Part shown: positions 35,214 through 44,095 of the stretch, piece by piece | Numbering within the stretch: position 1 is the stretch's first letter | How the letters are laid out: the number at the start of each line of letters is the position of its first letter | Source of the DNA: Proteobacteria bacterium ST_bin14 | GTDB taxonomy: Bacteria; Pseudomonadota; Alphaproteobacteria; Sphingomonadales; Sphingomonadaceae | Assembly (NCBI GenBank): GCA_002083655.1 | Contig: MSXR01000015.1 | Span: 353 to 64,352, forward strand | Length of the DNA stretch: 64,000 nucleotides | Direction of reading: 5' to 3' | Position numbers and translations under genes: made by a program | The notes under the pieces: model-generated | The model's input: the letters and a program-made list of their open reading frames with translations, nothing else | Databases searched by the model: none | Told to the model about the DNA's origin: nothing

Positions 35214-36656
35214 ATGACGCGATCGATGAAACTGGCCGGTGCTTTGGGCGCTGGCGCGGCGTTGCTGGCTGCACTGCCCGCCTGGGCGCAGGATGTGGCC
35301 GCCGCTGCGGCCCCTGCCGGGCCGTTCGTGCCAACCGCCGCCATGGTGAACAAGGGCGACACGACCTGGATGCTGATATCGTCGGTGCTGGTGCTGATGA
35401 TGTCGGTGCCGGGGCTGGCGCTGTTTTATGGCGGCCTGGTGCGGACCAAGAATATGCTCAGCGTGCTGATGCAGGTGTTGATGATCGTGTCGATCGCCAG
35501 CCTTGTCTGGGTGTGCTGGGGCTATTCGATGGCGTTTACCGCGGGCAGCGGTGCTACCGCGCCGTTCGTTGGTGGCTTTTCCAAGGCGATGCTGATGGGC
35601 GTCGACGCGACCACGCTCGCGGCGACCTTCTCCAACGGCGTTTACCTGCCCGAATATGCGTTTGTGATCTTCCAGATGACCTTTGCATGCATCACGCCCG
35701 CCCTGATCGTTGGGGCGTTTGCCGAGCGCGTAAAGTTCACGCCGTTGATGATCTTTGTCGTCGCCTGGCTGACCCTGGTGTATTTCCCGATCGCCCACAT
35801 GGTGTGGTATTGGGCGGGCCCTGATTTCCTCCCCGCCAACCCGACGGATACCGGTTATCTGTGGGGCAAGGGCGCGCTCGATTTCGCTGGTGGCACCGTG
35901 GTGCACATCAATGCGGGCATTGCCGGTCTGGTCGGCTGCCTCGTCATCGGCAAGCGCACCGGGTATAACAAGGATCCGATGCCACCGCATTCGCTGACGA
36001 TGACGATGATCGGTGCGTCGCTGCTGTGGGTGGGCTGGTTCGGCTTCAACGCAGGCTCAAATCTTGAAGCCAATGGCGTAACCACGGTTGCCTTTATCAA
36101 CACCTATGTCGCGACAGCGGCAGCGGCAGTTGCCTGGGCAGTGATCGAACAGATTATTCACAAAAAGCCGTCGCTGCTGGGTGCTGCAACGGGTGCCGTG
36201 GCGGGTCTCGTCGCGATTACACCTGCCAGTGGCTATGCAGCGCCGATGACGTCGATTGTGCTCGGCTTTGTCGCCTCCATCGTCTGCTTCTTCTTCGTGA
36301 CGACCGTGAAGAAGGCGCTGAAATATGACGATACGCTGGATGTGTTCGGCGTCCACTGCGTTGGCGGTATCGTCGGCGCGCTTGGCACTGCCATCTGCGC
36401 GGCACCGTCGCTGGGTGGGCAGGGGTATTTCGATTACACCGTGACGCCCGCCGGCTTCTATCCTGAGAAATATGACATCATGGCCCAGCTGATGGTTCAG
36501 CTGCAGGCGGTGAGCATCACGCTGGCATGGTCAGGCGGCGTTTCGCTGATCCTGTTCCTGCTGCTCAAATACACGATTGGCCTGCGTCCATCCGCTGAAG
36601 TCGAAGCTGAAGGGCTCGATATCAACGAACATGGCGAGCGCGCCTACAACTACTGA
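35214..36656 (+). CDS. amtB: Ammonium transporter AmtB
   Basis: The 480-residue protein has a cleavable signal peptide (ends near AWAQ) and about 11 TM helices. Family landmarks include ALFYGGLVRTKN, the FxGGTVVHINAG segment and VFGVHCVGGIVGALGTA, which holds the second pore His. It conducts ammonia across the inner membrane under GlnK control. ATG at 35214 is preceded by GAGAGGGG; a GTG at 35199 would overlap the glnK stop. Confidence 0.96.
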   Translation: MTRSMKLAGALGAGAALLAALPAWAQDVAAAAAPAGPFVPTAAMVNKGDTTWMLISSVLVLMMSVPGLALFYGGLVRTKNMLSVLMQVLMIVSIASLVWVCWGYSMAFTAGSGATAPFVGGFSKAMLMGVDATTLAATFSNGVYLPEYAFVIFQMTFACITPALIVGAFAERVKFTPLMIFVVAWLTLVYFPIAHMVWYWAGPDFLPANPTDTGYLWGKGALDFAGGTVVHINAGIAGLVGCLVIGKRTGYNKDPMPPHSLTMTMIGASLLWVGWFGFNAGSNLEANGVTTVAFINTYVATAAAAVAWAVIEQIIHKKPSLLGAATGAVAGLVAITPASGYAAPMTSIVLGFVASIVCFFFVTTVKKALKYDDTLDVFGVHCVGGIVGALGTAICAAPSLGGQGYFDYTVTPAGFYPEKYDIMAQLMVQLQAVSITLAWSGGVSLILFLLLKYTIGLRPSAEVEAEGLDINEHGERAYNY

Positions 36657-36663
36657 CAAGATC

Positions 36664-36750
36664 GGGGCGCGCCCGAAAGAGGTGCGCCCCCCAAGAGGTT
36701 CCTCCTGCGAACATCCTAAGGCCGGTGCGGCAACGCACCGGCCCTTTTTT
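36664..36750 (+). terminator. Tandem hairpins and rho-independent terminator after amtB
   Basis: A first 10-bp hairpin (36664-36690, GGGGCGCGCC/GGTGCGCCCC) has no T-run. The second is a perfect 10-bp GC stem at 36720-36743 (GGCCGGTGCG, loop GCAA, CGCACCGGCC) followed by CTTTTTTATTT. The second is a textbook intrinsic terminator for glnK-amtB. Its T-tract runs into the stop codon of the convergent gene at 36749. Confidence 0.92.
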
Positions 36751-36979
36751 ATTTGGTGGTGGCGGGGGGCGTGGCGGTCGGAGCGGCCCCATCTACGTCC
36801 GCGCCAGCGGCCGGGATGTCGGCGGCCGCTTCATCCGTTACGCCGGTAGCGCTAGCCGACGCATCGCTGATCGCCTTGCCCGCGCGTCGTGCCGCCAATG
36901 CGCCGCCCAGCACGAACCCGCCGGGCACGAGAAACACCGCCGCAATCAGGCCGATTCGAGTCCAGTCTTTCCTATCCAT
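36749..36979 (-). CDS. Small membrane protein of unknown function
   Basis: A 76-residue protein with one TM helix (about 8-30, RIGLIAAVFLVPGGFVLGGALA) and an Ala/Asp/Pro-rich tail. ATG at 36979 is preceded by AAGGGG at good spacing. It sits 17 bp after the GMC oxidoreductase stop on the same strand. I do not recognise a family. Supported by signal-anchor architecture and ribosome-binding site only. Confidence 0.55.
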   Translation of the reverse strand: MDRKDWTRIGLIAAVFLVPGGFVLGGALAARRAGKAISDASASATGVTDEAAADIPAAGADVDGAAPTATPPATTK

Positions 36980-36996
36980 GTCAGCCCCTTAGGGGC

Positions 36997-38583
36997 TTAG
37001 CCAAGGTCCGCCAGTATGAAATCGGCGCAGCGTTCGCCGATCATGATCGACGGGGCGTTGGTGTTGCCCGATACGAGCTTGGGCATGATCGAGGCATCGG
37101 CGATGTACAGCCCCGTCACCCCGCGCACGCGCAGTTGCGGATCACACACGGCGCCGTCATCCGATCCCATCCGGGCCGTGCCGACCGGGTGATAAATGGT
37201 GTCGGCGCGCGCGCGGATCAGCCGGTCGAGTGCGTCGTCATCGTTCAAGTCAATCGGGTTCCGGTCGCGGCCCTTATAGTTGGTCATCGGCGGGGTTTCC
37301 ATAATCCGGTACATCGCCTTCACGCCTTTTTTCAGCAGTGCCATGTCGCGCGGATCGCTCAGGAATTGCGGGTCGATCAGCGGTGCCGCGCGCGGATCGA
37401 TAGAGGCGAGGCGGACCGTTCCCTTGCTCTCGGGACGCAGCACGCAGACATGGCCCGAATAGCCATGCGCCTTCACCACCGTGCGGCCATGATCTTCCAG
37501 TGCGACCGGGAAGAAATGGAGTTGCACATCGGGGGCAGGCGCTTGGGGGTCGATCTTTAAGAAGCCGCCGGCTTCGGCATAATTGGTTGTCATCGCGCCA
37601 CTGCGTTTGCGGAACCAATCGATGACGCCGATCGCCGAATTAACCAGCCCCGTCAGTGATTGGCCGATGAAACGCGTATCGTCGCACTCAAAAGCGGCTG
37701 AATAATCGAGGTGATCCTGCAAGTTGCCGCCGACTTCAGGTCGATCCACCCGCACCGCAATCCCCATCGTGCGCAGGTGAGCGGCAGCCCCGATGCCAGA
37801 CAGCATGAGCAATTGCGGAGTGCCGAATGCGCCGCCTGCCAGCACAACGGCGCGGTGCGCCCTGATTTCACGCGCCTCGCCATCTTGGGTATAGGCAACG
37901 CCCCAGGCGCGCCCTTCATCGAATAATACGCGTTCGGCGACGACGTTGGTCATCACCTGCAAATTGGGTCGGTCTTTGTGTGGTTCGATGTACGCACGCG
38001 ACGCGCTCCAGCGTTCGCCGTTCTTCTGGGTGACCTGGAAAAGACCGATCCCTTCTTGTCGGGCGCCGTTGAAATCATCGTTTCGTGGAATCTGCAGGCT
38101 GGCCCCGGCCTCGACGAAATCGAGCGATCCGGGGTTCGGCGAAACCTGATCGCTGACGCAGAGCGGGCCATCCCCGCCACGGAATTCGTTGGCACCGTGA
38201 ACGTTTGCCTCCGATCGTTTGAAATAAGGCAACACCTCATCATACGACCAGCCGGGGCAGCCGCTGGCGGCCCAATTGTCGTAATCCCAGCGATTGCCGC
38301 GGATATAGACCATGCCGTTGACCGCCGACGAACCGCCGAGTCCCTTGCCGCGCGGCTGGTAGCCGCGCCGCCCGTTCAAGCCGGGCTGGGGCACGGTTTC
38401 AAAGCCCCAGTTGGTCTTGGGCGTCTGAAAAGCGACAAAGCCGGGAATGCGGGTGCGATAGCCCGTGTTCTTGCCGCCCGCTTCGAGCAGCACGACCTTG
38501 TACTTGCCGTTTTCGCTTAAGCGGCTGGCGACGGCGCTCCCGCCTGATCCACCCCCGACGACGACGATATCGGCTTCTTCCAA
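36997..38583 (-). CDS. GMC-family FAD oxidoreductase (choline dehydrogenase-like)
   Basis: The 528-residue flavoprotein starts with the FAD-binding VVGGGSGGSAVASRLSE motif and has the GMC signatures GRGYQ-type PRGKGLGGSSAVNGMVYIRG and a C-terminal catalytic His in YHPVGTARMG with NTNAPSIMIGERCADFI. It should oxidise a primary or secondary alcohol; choline is only one option and no bet operon is near. The start is TTG at 38583 with GGGGGAAGAGA upstream. Its first 67 bases overlap the end of the sterol-desaturase-like gene in another frame. Confidence 0.92.
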   Translation of the reverse strand: MEEADIVVVGGGSGGSAVASRLSENGKYKVVLLEAGGKNTGYRTRIPGFVAFQTPKTNWGFETVPQPGLNGRRGYQPRGKGLGGSSAVNGMVYIRGNRWDYDNWAASGCPGWSYDEVLPYFKRSEANVHGANEFRGGDGPLCVSDQVSPNPGSLDFVEAGASLQIPRNDDFNGARQEGIGLFQVTQKNGERWSASRAYIEPHKDRPNLQVMTNVVAERVLFDEGRAWGVAYTQDGEAREIRAHRAVVLAGGAFGTPQLLMLSGIGAAAHLRTMGIAVRVDRPEVGGNLQDHLDYSAAFECDDTRFIGQSLTGLVNSAIGVIDWFRKRSGAMTTNYAEAGGFLKIDPQAPAPDVQLHFFPVALEDHGRTVVKAHGYSGHVCVLRPESKGTVRLASIDPRAAPLIDPQFLSDPRDMALLKKGVKAMYRIMETPPMTNYKGRDRNPIDLNDDDALDRLIRARADTIYHPVGTARMGSDDGAVCDPQLRVRGVTGLYIADASIMPKLVSGNTNAPSIMIGERCADFILADLG

Positions 38584-39482
38584 GTCTCTTCCCCCCGGTG
38601 TGCCTGGCGATCCTGCCAGTGCTGCTTGATCGATTCCGACGTTTCCCGGCTACCATCATGGCTCCAGCCGGGCGGCATGGCGATGTACCCGATCTTGGCA
38701 CGCAGGCCCGGTGCTGCCCAGACGTCTTTGGCGATGCCAATCCATTCGTGGAACGCCGCCCATAACAGGTTGAAGCTGCCAAGCTGCTTGACGATGCCAT
38801 AGCGCGGGCGATCATCATCACGCTCGGCCACATAGCTGCCGAACATCTTGTCCCAGATGATGAAAACGCCCGCATAATTGCTGTCGAGATAGCGCGGGTT
38901 GGTGGCGTGGTGGACGCGGTGGTGCGACGGCGTGTTCATGATCGCCTCAAACCAGCGCGGCATCCGGTCGACGATTTCGGTGTGAATCCAGAACTGATAG
39001 ATCAGGTTGATGCCCGCGACGAAGAACACCATCTCCGGCGGAAAGCCGATCAGGAACAGCGGCAGTCGGAACAGAAAGCCCAGCGAGAAAAAGCCCGTCC
39101 AGGTCTGCCGCAGTGCGGTCGACAAATTATAATGCTGGCTTGAATGGTGGATGACATGGCTCGCCCAGAACCAGCGCACGCGGTGCGCAGAGCGATGAAA
39201 GGCGTAATAGGCCAGATCGTCGATCACAAAACAGATCACGAACCAATACCAGGCATAACCGATTTGGAAGACGGCGAACTGCGCCACCCACACCGCAATC
39301 GCATAGGCCATGCCGCCCACCAGCGCGCCGGCAACCGTGCTGCCCAGGCCAAGCGATAGCGAGGTCAGCGTGTCCTTTGGTTCATAGCGCTGCTTGTCGC
39401 GCGCCCATGCCACCAGCATTTCGGCAAGCACCAGAATGATGAAGCCCGGCACGGCATATTGAACGGGATCGGGCAGCGTCAT
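38517..39482 (-). CDS. Sterol desaturase/fatty acid hydroxylase superfamily protein
   Basis: The 321-residue membrane protein has several TM helices and the three His clusters of the di-iron hydroxylase family: FHRSAHRVRW, HVIHHSSQH and HHRVHHATN. Such enzymes hydroxylate or desaturate lipids, sterols or alkylglycerols. The C-terminal 30 residues are poorly structured and are encoded where the next gene (GMC oxidoreductase) has already begun. The shared transcript suggests hydroxylation and alcohol oxidation of one lipid-type substrate, which is inference. Confidence 0.9.
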   Translation of the reverse strand: MTLPDPVQYAVPGFIILVLAEMLVAWARDKQRYEPKDTLTSLSLGLGSTVAGALVGGMAYAIAVWVAQFAVFQIGYAWYWFVICFVIDDLAYYAFHRSAHRVRWFWASHVIHHSSQHYNLSTALRQTWTGFFSLGFLFRLPLFLIGFPPEMVFFVAGINLIYQFWIHTEIVDRMPRWFEAIMNTPSHHRVHHATNPRYLDSNYAGVFIIWDKMFGSYVAERDDDRPRYGIVKQLGSFNLLWAAFHEWIGIAKDVWAAPGLRAKIGYIAMPPGWSHDGSRETSESIKQHWQDRQAHRGEETWKKPISSSSGVDQAGAPSPAA

Positions 39483-39491
39483 GTCGCTTGC

Positions 39492-39881
39492 TTACACCAG
39501 TGTCAGTGGCGCGGCCAGTGCGCGCGCATCATCGGGAAAAACATTGATCAGCGTCACCGCGCCGAACAGCCTCTCGCCGGTATCAATCGTCACGCCTTCG
39601 GGCTCATCGCGAATCATCAGCGGGGGCACGAGCCGCCGCGCCGCCACCTTTGCGCCGTGGCGTTTCAGCACCGCGACGGTGCCATTGCCCGCAACCAGGG
39701 CGGCATTGCCATCCTTGCTGACGATGGCCCGGCGCGCATCAAACCCGGCGAGCATCTCCTCCGCGATCCGGCAGGCATCATCCTCGCTGGCGATCTTGCC
39801 TTCCCCCAGCCGCAACAGCCGCGCAACCAGCGCCAGCCCGAGCACGCCGACCAGCGAGATGATGAGTTGGGTGATGCTCAT
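39492..39881 (-). CDS. Small single-TM hypothetical protein
   Basis: A 129-residue protein with an N-terminal TM helix (MSITQLIISLVGVLGLALVA) and a compact cytoplasmic or periplasmic domain (FDARRAIVSKDGNAALVAGNGTVAVLKRHG). I do not recognise a named family. It lies 7 bp after the TIGR01244 gene and 9 bp before the sterol-desaturase-like gene on the minus strand. ATG at 39881 is used; the longer reading from 39968 overlaps the preceding gene. Confidence 0.7.
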   Translation of the reverse strand: MSITQLIISLVGVLGLALVARLLRLGEGKIASEDDACRIAEEMLAGFDARRAIVSKDGNAALVAGNGTVAVLKRHGAKVAARRLVPPLMIRDEPEGVTIDTGERLFGAVTLINVFPDDARALAAPLTLV

Positions 39882-39888
39882 CGGCGGA

Positions 39889-40344
39889 TCATGCCGCGCC
39901 TGACTTTGCGCCACCCGCCGCGCCACGCGACAGCGCGTCGAGCGTCGGACGGATGCCGGACAAGTCATAGCCTGCCTGCCCGGCCTTTTCCTTCAGCATG
40001 TCAGGATCAGCTCCGCCCTTGGCCATGGCAAGCGCCCACAGATTGCAACTGCGCGTGCCCGACCGGCAATAGGCAAGTACCGGCCCGGACGCCTCGGCCA
40101 GCGCCGCTGCCATTGCGTCAAGCTGCGGGTGCGAGAAACCGGCATGGGTAATGGGGATCGCGACATAGCTGACGCCAATGGCGGCGGCCGCCGCCTCAAT
40201 CGCGGCACCGGCGGGCTGGTTGTGTTCCTCATCCTCAGGGCGGTTGTTGATGATCATCGCATAGCCGGCACCGGCAATCTCGGCGACATCGTCGCTCTCA
40301 ATCTGCGGGGCGACGGCAAAGGACGGGTCGATGGGGCGGATCAT
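39889..40344 (-). CDS. TIGR01244 family phosphatase/sulfurtransferase-like protein (Blh domain)
   Basis: The 151-residue protein has a dual-specificity-phosphatase-like fold with the P-loop CRSGTRS and the leading RPEDEEHNQP segment typical of TIGR01244. In other bacteria this domain is fused to or beside beta-lactamase-like sulfur dioxygenases (Blh/BigR loci) and is linked to sulfide metabolism. No such partner is nearby here. Its ATG overlaps the recQ stop as ATGA. Confidence 0.87.
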   Translation of the reverse strand: MIRPIDPSFAVAPQIESDDVAEIAGAGYAMIINNRPEDEEHNQPAGAAIEAAAAAIGVSYVAIPITHAGFSHPQLDAMAAALAEASGPVLAYCRSGTRSCNLWALAMAKGGADPDMLKEKAGQAGYDLSGIRPTLDALSRGAAGGAKSGAA

Positions 40345-42107
40345 ATGGACTCCCTGATCACAGCGAGAAAGGCATCACCGTAAGCTTCCATCTTGCGCGC
40401 GCCAATCCCCGTGATCTGTCCCAGGGCGACGCGGCTGGTGGGCTTCAACGCCGCCATCTCCCGCAGCACCGAATCGTGGAAGATCACATAGGGCGGCACC
40501 TTTGCCTCGGCAGCGAGATCGCGGCGTTTGGTGCGCAGCGCCTCAAACAGCGGATCATGCGGCATGTCTGCCGCTGCCACGCGCCGCCGCCCGCCCGCCG
40601 CGCGCTTTACCGGCGGGGCGACGATTTGCACCGCCGCCTCCCCCTTCAGCACCGCGCGTGCATCGCCGCCCAGGCTCAGCCCGCCATGTTCAGTGGTGGT
40701 CAGCATCCCGCGTGCCTGCAGCGCGCGCGACAGCGGGCGGATCAGCGCCGCTTCCGCGCGCGAAACGATGCCGAACACGCTCAGCCGCTCATGCCCCAGC
40801 TTTTCAACGCGCTCATCGGCCACCCCGGTCAGCACCTTTTCCAGATGCCCCACGCCAAAATTTTGCCCGGTACGGTACACCGCCGACAGGAATTTGCGCG
40901 CCAGCTCGGTCGCGTCGATCAATGTCGGCTTGTCGAGGCAATTGTCGCAATTGCCGCATTCGAGCGGCGGGTTCTCGCCGAAATGGCGCAGCAGCATGGC
41001 GCGGCGACACCCGCCGGTTTCCACCAGCGCCGACAATGCCTGCAACTGCGCGCGCGCCGTCGCCTGACGCTCGGGTTCCACCTCTGCAATGCGCTGCTGC
41101 GCGCGAGCGAAATCCTCTGCACCCCAGAACATATGGGCGACACTAGGGTCGCCGTCGCGCCCGGCGCGGCCGGTTTCCTGATAATAGGCCTCAATCGATT
41201 TGGGCAGCCCGGCATGCGCGACAAAGCGGACATCGGGCTTGTCGATCCCCATCCCGAACGCAATCGTCGCGCAGATCACCATATCCTCGCTGCCCACAAA
41301 CGCTGCCTGATTGCGCGCGCGCACCGCCGGATCCAGCCCGGCATGATAGGCGCGGGTGGGCCGCCCGGTGCTGGCGAGTTGTTCTGCCAGCCGCTCCGTG
41401 GCGGCGCGGGTATGTGCATAGACGATGCCGGGGCCGGGGGTGTCGCGGATCACCTCAATGATCTGGCGGGCGGTATTGTCCCGCGCGGATATCGAATAGC
41501 GGATATTGGGCCGATCAAATCCGGCGATGATCAGCCCGTCTGTGGGAATGCCGAGCTGTTCCAGAATATCAGCGCGGGTATGCGCGTCCGCCGTCGCGGT
41601 CAGCGCGAGCCGGGGGACATCGCCAAATTCATCAAGCAAGGGGCGCAGTAACCGGTAATCGGGGCGAAAATCATGCCCCCATTCAGACACACAATGCGCC
41701 TCATCAATCGCGAACAGCGCGAGCGGCGATTGGCGGAGCAGGTTGCGGAAACTGTCGTTTGAGGCGCGTTCGGGCGCGACATATAGCAAATCAAGCGCGC
41801 CCTGCCGGAACCGCGCGACCGTTTCAGCCTGATTGGTATCGACAGAGGTTAAGGTCGCGGCGCGAATGCCAATGGCGTCGGCTGCGCGCAGCTGATCATG
41901 CATCAGCGCGATCAGTGGCGATACGACAACGCATGTCCCCTGCAGCACCACCGACGGCAATTGATAGCATAGCGATTTGCCGGCGCCGGTCGGCATCACC
42001 GCCAGCGTATTGCGCCCCGCCATCACCCGCGCGACAACATCGCCCTGCACCCCGCGAAAAGCCGGAAACCCAAAGGTCCTTTGTAGCGTGTCGAGCGTTG
42101 TGGGCAT
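40341..42107 (-). CDS. recQ: ATP-dependent DNA helicase RecQ
   Basis: The 588-residue helicase has Walker A MPTGAGKSLCYQLP, the DEAHCVSEWGHDFRPDY motif, the zinc-binding Cys cluster ECGNCDNC, an RQC domain and a C-terminal HRDC domain (VALGQITGIGARKMEAYGD). It unwinds recombination and fork intermediates. ATG at 42107 begins the conserved MPTTLDTLQRTFGF; the 205-residue extension to 42722 is antisense to the SDR gene and is not real. It heads a probable minus-strand operon. Confidence 0.96.
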   Translation of the reverse strand: MPTTLDTLQRTFGFPAFRGVQGDVVARVMAGRNTLAVMPTGAGKSLCYQLPSVVLQGTCVVVSPLIALMHDQLRAADAIGIRAATLTSVDTNQAETVARFRQGALDLLYVAPERASNDSFRNLLRQSPLALFAIDEAHCVSEWGHDFRPDYRLLRPLLDEFGDVPRLALTATADAHTRADILEQLGIPTDGLIIAGFDRPNIRYSISARDNTARQIIEVIRDTPGPGIVYAHTRAATERLAEQLASTGRPTRAYHAGLDPAVRARNQAAFVGSEDMVICATIAFGMGIDKPDVRFVAHAGLPKSIEAYYQETGRAGRDGDPSVAHMFWGAEDFARAQQRIAEVEPERQATARAQLQALSALVETGGCRRAMLLRHFGENPPLECGNCDNCLDKPTLIDATELARKFLSAVYRTGQNFGVGHLEKVLTGVADERVEKLGHERLSVFGIVSRAEAALIRPLSRALQARGMLTTTEHGGLSLGGDARAVLKGEAAVQIVAPPVKRAAGGRRRVAAADMPHDPLFEALRTKRRDLAAEAKVPPYVIFHDSVLREMAALKPTSRVALGQITGIGARKMEAYGDAFLAVIRESI

Positions 42108-42158
42108 AAGGGCTGCGCTACCGGTGAAACGCGGCGGGCCGCAAGGGGTACAATCACG

Positions 42159-42299
42159 ATGACCGCCATCGACCGTGCATTGCGAACGAAGGTGCCCGCC
42201 GTCTCGCTTGGTTTCTGGGTGATGAAAATCCTCGCCACGACGCTGGTGGCCGCACAGATCGCAGCGCTGGCCAATATGAAGGAGCACAAGCATGACTGA
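42159..42299 (+). pseudogene. Truncated remnant resembling COG4705 membrane protein N-terminus
   Basis: A 46-codon frame whose residues 11-29 (KVPAVSLGFWVMKILATTL) resemble the first helix of COG4705-type membrane proteins, which usually run to about 250 residues. After this the frame continues only with VAAQIAALANMKEHKHD and stops, overlapping the SDR start by eight bases. It may be a decayed gene or a short translated leader of the SDR gene. The identification rests on memory of the family motif. Confidence 0.45.
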
Positions 42300-43092
42300 A
42301 CGACTGGCGAACAAGGTCGCCCTCGTCACAGGGGCTGCTCGCGGCATTGGCGCGGCGATTGTCCGCGCCTTTGTGGCGGAGGGCGCGACGGTGTGGATCA
42401 CCGATATCGACGGTGCGACAGGGGCGGCGCTGGCCAATGAGATTGGCGGCAACACGCGGTTTCTGCCGCTTGATGTGGGCGACGAGGCGGGCTGGGAGGC
42501 GGTGATCGCGGCGCTGATTGCGCGCGATGGCCGCCTTGATGTGCTGGTGAACAATGCCGGGATCACAGGATTTGAGGAGGGCACGGGGCCGCACGATCCC
42601 GAACATGCATCGCTTGCCGAATGGCACCGCGTGCACCGCGTTAATCTCGACGGGACATTTCTGGGCTGCCGATATGCCATCCGCGCGATGCGGGGGACGG
42701 GTGACGGATCGATCATCAACATGTCGTCGCGCTCAGGGCTGGTGGGGATTCCAGGGGCGGCGGCCTATGCCTCGTCCAAGGCAGCGATTCGCAACCACAC
42801 CAAGTCGGTGGCTTTATGGTGCGCGCAGCAAGGGCTGAAAGTGCGGTGCAATTCAGTCCACCCCGCCGCGATCCTGACGGGTATTTGGGAACCCATGCTG
42901 GGCGATGGCCCAGACCGTGCCGAGCGGATGGCGGCGCTGACGAAAGATACCCCATTGAAGCGATTCGGGCTGCCCGAAGAAGTGGCGGCGATGTGCGTTT
43001 TTCTGGCGTCGGATGAAGCGACGTACATCACCGGCAGTGAGTTCGACATCGATGGCGGGCTGCTGGCGGGATCGGCAGCGTCGCCGGGTTAA
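42292..43092 (+). CDS. SDR family oxidoreductase
   Basis: A classical short-chain dehydrogenase of 266 residues. It shows the NAD(P)-binding TGAARGIG, the structural NNAG motif, catalytic Ser in NMSSRSG, the YASSK catalytic Tyr/Lys and a C-terminal GSEFDIDGG, common in glucose 1-dehydrogenase/3-alpha(20-beta)-HSD-like members. An acidic residue (TDIDG) after strand 2 suggests NAD preference. The substrate is unknown. Ribosome-binding site AAGGAG lies at 42279-42284. Confidence 0.92.
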   Translation: MTERLANKVALVTGAARGIGAAIVRAFVAEGATVWITDIDGATGAALANEIGGNTRFLPLDVGDEAGWEAVIAALIARDGRLDVLVNNAGITGFEEGTGPHDPEHASLAEWHRVHRVNLDGTFLGCRYAIRAMRGTGDGSIINMSSRSGLVGIPGAAAYASSKAAIRNHTKSVALWCAQQGLKVRCNSVHPAAILTGIWEPMLGDGPDRAERMAALTKDTPLKRFGLPEEVAAMCVFLASDEATYITGSEFDIDGGLLAGSAASPG

Positions 43093-43174
43093 GCCAGCGC
43101 CTTGATTTTGCCGCGCTTGTCGGGTGGAATTCGCCTATCACTCGCCGATTCCACTTTCCCCGACAGGAGATCAT

Positions 43175-44080
43175 ATGCCCGTAGCCGCCCGTTGCCTGGG
43201 AAGCCTGATGATTGTCCTTGCCGCCGCCGCCCCCGGCGTGGCTGGCGGGGCCAAACCAGCCCAGGGCGAATATCTTGTCCGCGGCGACGGGGTGGTGCCG
43301 GTGACGGTTGGCAATGTGGGCGGGCGGATGCGGATCACCCCCTGGGCGCCAGCGGCACCCACGCTAAACCCCGATTATGCACAGCGGATCGGGCTTAAGG
43401 GAGGTTTTTTCGGCTTCTCGGTGAAGGTTGGCCCGGTAAAAGTGCGCGGCGAGAGCGGTGTTACCCGGCTGCAATTCGGCAATGCCTCTTTCAAGCGGCG
43501 CGTCGTGTGGTTCGAACGGCGTTATGATGCGGGGGCGGACGGCGCGGTGGGGCCGGGCGGGCTGCCGGTTGACGTGATCCGGTTCCAGCTAAAGCCGGAT
43601 ACCGGCAATGAACGCACCGCAACCTTGCCGATGGTCCAGCAGATGTTTCGCCCAACCACCACGCGCGTGACGATCGCCGGGCGGGCGATTACGATTTATT
43701 TCGATCCGCAACACCCCCGCACGCTGGCAACCGCCGGTGCGGGCGCCGCGCTTGCCGAGGGGCTGGGCGGGCAATTAAGTGGTACGGGCGACAAGGCCGA
43801 AATCGCCTTTGGCATCACCCGCCCGGTACGCACAATCCGGTTGAGCCGCCCGCTGGTGGTCGGCCCGTTGACGCTGGAATCGATGCAGGTCCGCATCGGC
43901 GATAATGGATCAGTGGCCGGGATTGCTGATGCCGATGCCGACCCGGACGAAATCGTGGTGACCGCCAAATCAAAGAAGGACCGGCGCGACGTCATCATCA
44001 TCGGGCGCGATCAACTGGGAAGCTGTTCGTCGATCGTGTTCGATAAAAAGGCCAAGACGATCCGGCTGACCTGCGCCTGA
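43175..44080 (+). CDS. Secreted hypothetical protein with EIVVTA motif
   Basis: A 301-residue protein with a signal peptide (hydrophobic residues 8-22, AGG cleavage region), preceded by AGGAGA at 43165-43170. The mature part is beta-rich with a VTRLQFGNASFKRRVVWFERRY segment. Near residue 260 the sequence DEIVVTA resembles the TonB-box-like motif of sphingomonad TonB-dependent receptors, though there is no plug or barrel. I do not recognise a family. The longer reading from 43124 lacks a ribosome-binding site. It converges on the Atm1-type gene. Confidence 0.72.
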   Translation: MPVAARCLGSLMIVLAAAAPGVAGGAKPAQGEYLVRGDGVVPVTVGNVGGRMRITPWAPAAPTLNPDYAQRIGLKGGFFGFSVKVGPVKVRGESGVTRLQFGNASFKRRVVWFERRYDAGADGAVGPGGLPVDVIRFQLKPDTGNERTATLPMVQQMFRPTTTRVTIAGRAITIYFDPQHPRTLATAGAGAALAEGLGGQLSGTGDKAEIAFGITRPVRTIRLSRPLVVGPLTLESMQVRIGDNGSVAGIADADADPDEIVVTAKSKKDRRDVIIIGRDQLGSCSSIVFDKKAKTIRLTCA

Positions 44081-44095
44081 TCGTCGCGCGGCGCG

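Noticed and set aside
36664..36690. First hairpin after amtB as a terminator by itself
   Set aside because: It lacks a T-run; only the second hairpin has one, so both were recorded as a single termination region.
36997..38583. Naming the GMC oxidoreductase betA
   Set aside because: No betB, betI or choline transporter is nearby, and GMC substrate cannot be read from the motifs.
42108..42722. N-terminal extension of RecQ by about 205 residues
   Set aside because: It runs antisense to the SDR gene and the remnant frame, and RecQ homology begins at the ATG at 42107.
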